DNA of 64,000 bases from Glycine soja (lineage: Eukaryota; Streptophyta; Magnoliopsida; Fabales; Fabaceae), in assembly GCF_004193775.1 (NCBI RefSeq), contig NC_041008.1, forward strand, positions 8,138,731-8,202,730, read 5' to 3'. The position numbers and the translations under genes are program-made. Position 1 is the first letter of the stretch. Every line of letters starts with the position of its first letter. The notes under the pieces were generated by a model. That model was not told the DNA's origin. It saw only the letters and a program-made list of their open reading frames with translations, and ran no database searches. Positions 61,062 through 64,000 of the stretch are shown here, in pieces.

Positions 61062-63079
61062 CTTGTCGGCTCTATTGATGGCAAGATCTGTAATAGTAGT
61101 GCCTTTTGGTTTTTCTTTTAAATAAAAGAATAAGAATTAGGTCATCATATTTTTCATTATATAAAGGAACTTTAAATCCCGGAGCAGTTTTACAAAAATA
61201 TTTATGTTCCTTTTTCTCTAACTCTCAAGAACCCTAATAGATCAATCGGAGGAGGAACTCTAGAGAGTATCAAAAATACCACCATTACTAACAAAGAAAG
61301 CTTGAATGACTACATCGAGGTAAAAGATGAGTTACTCACGTTTGGGAATTAGAATAAACATGTGTAGAGATCCTTAGAGGATCAATTTTTTTGGTTATTT
61401 TATGAAATTCAATTATGTTCTTATGTTTTTAATCACAAATTGATTATGTTTTGACAGACCAATTAGTTTCCTGATGCGAATTTATTGTGAAATGGATGTG
61501 TTCTTGTGTTAGGTGTGAGCCCTAAAAATTGAGATTCCTTATAATTAGCGTGAAAATTGTGTGGTAGTGATATTTTTATATATATACTTAATATATTGAC
61601 CTTTGAATCTTGTTGATTTCTTTTTCCTTTTTGTAAAATTTCCGATGTCGCACTATATACATATTGACACTTTCATTTCACAAGTTTTTGGTTTCGTTCT
61701 CCATACGTGATTTATCATGGAATATGTTTATTATTTTATATTAATATATATAATTATATATACTTAATATGTTGTTATTATATATATATATATTTAATAA
61801 GTTTATTATTTATTTATTGATATAAATGTGTTTGTGATTTTATATTAATATATATAATGTATTTATTATTTATTTTTATTATCTAAATATGTTTATCTAA
61901 TGATATGTTGGTTACATGTTGTTTTGATTTTTATATATATTTAATATTACATGTATTTGTATAGCGACGTGTTATATATATTTGTTAGATGTAAATATAT
62001 TTAAAAGCTTAAGTCAGATATATATTATTATTATTATAATGCGTGTTTATCTATTTGTTAAGTATATTTTGTAGTTAGTTAATTTGTGGGATTTGAAATT
62101 ATGGGCATGAGATATAGTTGTGAATAAGTGAGTGGTTCATACTTGAAGTGATATTACTTGTGTTATGAGTTATAAAATACAATAACTCGACTCGTGTTTA
62201 TCGTGAGAAAAGTGTTTATGTGCGATCAGTTTAAGTGCTCTTTTAAGTCTATGTTGATCCCATATGGTTAGAACATTCTTGCAAAACAAACTGATCATGA
62301 CTGACCTTATGATTTTACTTAGTGAAAGTGACTTGACATACCCATTGAGTGGCGTGTTTTGTTATGTACTTCTAAGCGTCTTGGTGTTATTTTTCACAAA
62401 CATGATATCACATTGCATATAAGCTTGAGTCTTAATATAATTGTTGCATAACACCTGTGAATGATTTATTATGAAATTGGTGAGTGTTGTTACGTCTTGA
62501 ATCGAGTATGTGATTCATGTATAATGTGATTGATGATTAAGAAATAAATTTAAATGATAATATGGTAAAGTGACGTGGATTGTAGTAAGTTGAGCTATGT
62601 TACAAATATTTGTATAATGTATTTTGTTTATTCTTTGTTTATTCGTATTTTTATTTAGAAATGTGATAACTCACTCCCGAGGTGTGTTTGTGTTTGAGTT
62701 GATTGTCATTTTCTTTCAGGTGAGCCAACCTATGATGATGATCATGCTGGAGGTGGAGAGGTTTAGCTTTTCTCATGGAAATATTCTGATAGATGTGACA
62801 TCGGGGCATATGACTTTTATCTCACATGTTATAATTTCATGAACATTATAGTTGTTTCATGATTTCTATTGTTAGTTGAATTCCTTTTCATAAACTTGGT
62901 TGACCGTGTTTTGAGCCGAGACAATTCGATTTTCTTATTTGGGCTAGTTCTATTTTGATACTTGAGAAGTGAATGTGAACCCTTTGCTTTTTTGGAAAAC
63001 TTTTATTTAAATGTATTTTAAAGCTTTTAATTAGTTTCGCATTTACATTTCGTTTATTATATGTGTGTGCGAGGTAGAA

Positions 63080-63250
63080 GGTGTCACAAGATCCAAAGTG
63101 GGGTTGGCGTCGAGATCGGAGAGGGGGATCCCGAGGGAGAGTGGTTGTTATTCGTGAGTTTTCCTTGTTGAAGATGTCGCCGATGCGATTGACAATGTGC
63201 TTGGTGGTGGAGAGTGCCGAGGTTGACAGAGGAGGAGGGGAAAGGGAAGA
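63080..63250. other. GC-rich codon-like island near the right TIR
   Basis: Open in several frames on both strands, composition unlike the flanks. The minus strand gives PLSTSALSTTKHIVNRIGDI in one frame and IPLSDLDANPTLDLVT in another. I could not assign either. Possibly a second captured exon, or the same source gene as the 4CL-like piece. Confidence 0.35.
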
Positions 63251-63464
63251 CAATGTTAAAATGACAAAATAGTCCATTCAAATGGCACATCAAAATATCA
63301 TTCAATTAGAACGCGACACGTGACGGTCAACACTTGCAAGTAACAATCAAAGTCCAATTTTAAGGTTGTGAATTGAAATAAGAGACTCAATTGATAAATT
63401 AAATTATAAAAAGACCGAATTCAAAAACTAAGAGAAATAAAGAAACTAAATTTACAATTAATTC

Positions 63465-63473
63465 TTTCTTTTA
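63465..63473. repeat. Target-site duplication of the 60408 element, right copy
   Basis: TTTCTTTTA. Confidence 0.85.
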
Positions 63474-64000
63474 TTTTCGTTTCCAATATAAAGTTCAAAT
63501 TTTCATGTACAATCATCTCACTTATCCTTAAAAATCACAAGTGGTAAAAGGCAAATGAACTACGTGTGGCAAATGGGTTAGCTTTTCCTTCAAATTTGTT
63601 CTGCCAGGTTCTTACAAGTTTGATTGGCCTTCTATTGTTTGAGGTGGAGTATTTCTTATACCCTTCCTCTTCTATTTTATTAATATATATTTGTATTCTG
63701 ATAAAAAAAAAAAAAAGAGTGGGTTAGCTTTAAAATATTGAAAGTTCCAACTTTTGCATTTTGTTTTTAATGAGTTATGCACCTTGTAACTTGGAATTTT
63801 TAAATTCTTGACGACCTTGTCAAGAATGCCTATGAGGAACACGTTGAAGGATATGATAAATCTTAACAGTAGAAACAAAAGTCTAATACCAAATCATGTC
63901 CTGTTCAATGGTTTCATTAGTATTTTTTTATTAATTATTAGTTTACATTAACATGTTATTACATATTTTATTCTTTATTACTTCAGCCGTGATAGAGTAA
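63474..64000. other. Intergenic spacer
   Basis: AT-rich DNA to the window end. Nothing supported. Confidence 0.5.

Larger units (their letters stand above)
60408..63464. mobile_element. Non-autonomous MULE, candidate Pack-MULE (3057 bp)
   Basis: Terminal inverted repeats of about 200 bp: left 60408 to about 60618, right about 63272 to 63464. They start GACTTAATTGTAAATTTAG and, reverse-complemented, GAATTAATTGTAAATTTAG. A perfect 9-bp TSD TTTCTTTTA flanks them. No transposase is visible. Instead the interior has two GC-richer, codon-like islands, at 60904-61061 (a 4CL-like gene fragment) and about 63080-63250 (unassigned). Between them is AT-rich DNA with no assigned content; a piece at about 62640-62780 looks like LTR DNA but I could not bound it. 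Confidence 0.85.

Noticed and set aside
1..64000. tRNA, rRNA, CRISPR arrays or bacterial-type operons
   Set aside because: None seen on either strand by eye; a tRNA scan would be decisive. CRISPR is not expected in this kind of genome, and the direct repeats here are transposon or microsatellite DNA.

Overview
The window is plant nuclear DNA, most likely from a legume close to soybean. The genes have GT-AG introns and eudicot families, the spacers are very AT-rich, and the transposon types (Tat/Ogre-like LTRs, MULEs, hAT, CACTA and RTE-type LINE remnants) fit a legume. The species call is inference; no bacterial or organellar features were seen.

Layout: 0.95-5.6 kb (+) an IST1-like ESCRT regulator with six coding exons. 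7.6-8.4 kb (+) a small membrane-anchored proline-rich protein whose conserved tail is out of frame. 9.3-9.65 kb (-) the succinate dehydrogenase assembly factor SDHAF4. 11.9-14.5 kb a CACTA-like terminus followed by a decayed ARM-repeat (ARIA/ABAP1-like) gene. 16.3 kb (+) and 34.3-34.5 kb (-) two small proteins sharing a CxCSP..HxGSFRCRLH motif. 18.7-19.1 kb a 5'-truncated RTE LINE with a target-site duplication (TSD). 21.7-28.9 kb a complete but dead MULE with long TIRs and a perfect 9-bp TSD; it holds a transposase remnant, an antisense GRF-type zinc-finger remnant and a nested 2.0-kb solo LTR with a 5-bp TSD. 29.05-30.16 kb two small hAT-like elements, the second ending 70 bp before the start codon of a LEA-2 membrane protein (30.2-32.6 kb, +). 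37.7-38.2 kb a foldback element built of short repeats. 40.6-40.9 kb (+) an arabinogalactan peptide. 44.4-44.7 kb (+) a small unknown protein. 45.4-50.0 kb (-) a nine-exon cytosolic aldehyde dehydrogenase (ALDH2C4/REF1 type). 50-64 kb is gene-poor: a second Ogre-like LTR fragment interrupted by an hAT-like element, then a 3.06-kb MULE-type element with a perfect 9-bp TSD and a piece of a 4CL-like (AMP-binding) gene, i.e. a candidate Pack-MULE.

The host genes are unrelated housekeeping or cell-wall/membrane genes (endosomal sorting, complex II assembly, phenylpropanoid aldehyde oxidation, cell-surface proteins), with no sign of a cluster or joint pathway. Most of the unusual structure lies in the transposons, several of which are dated or bounded here by exact target-site duplications. 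All splice models and family names come from reading the sequence by eye, without database searches.
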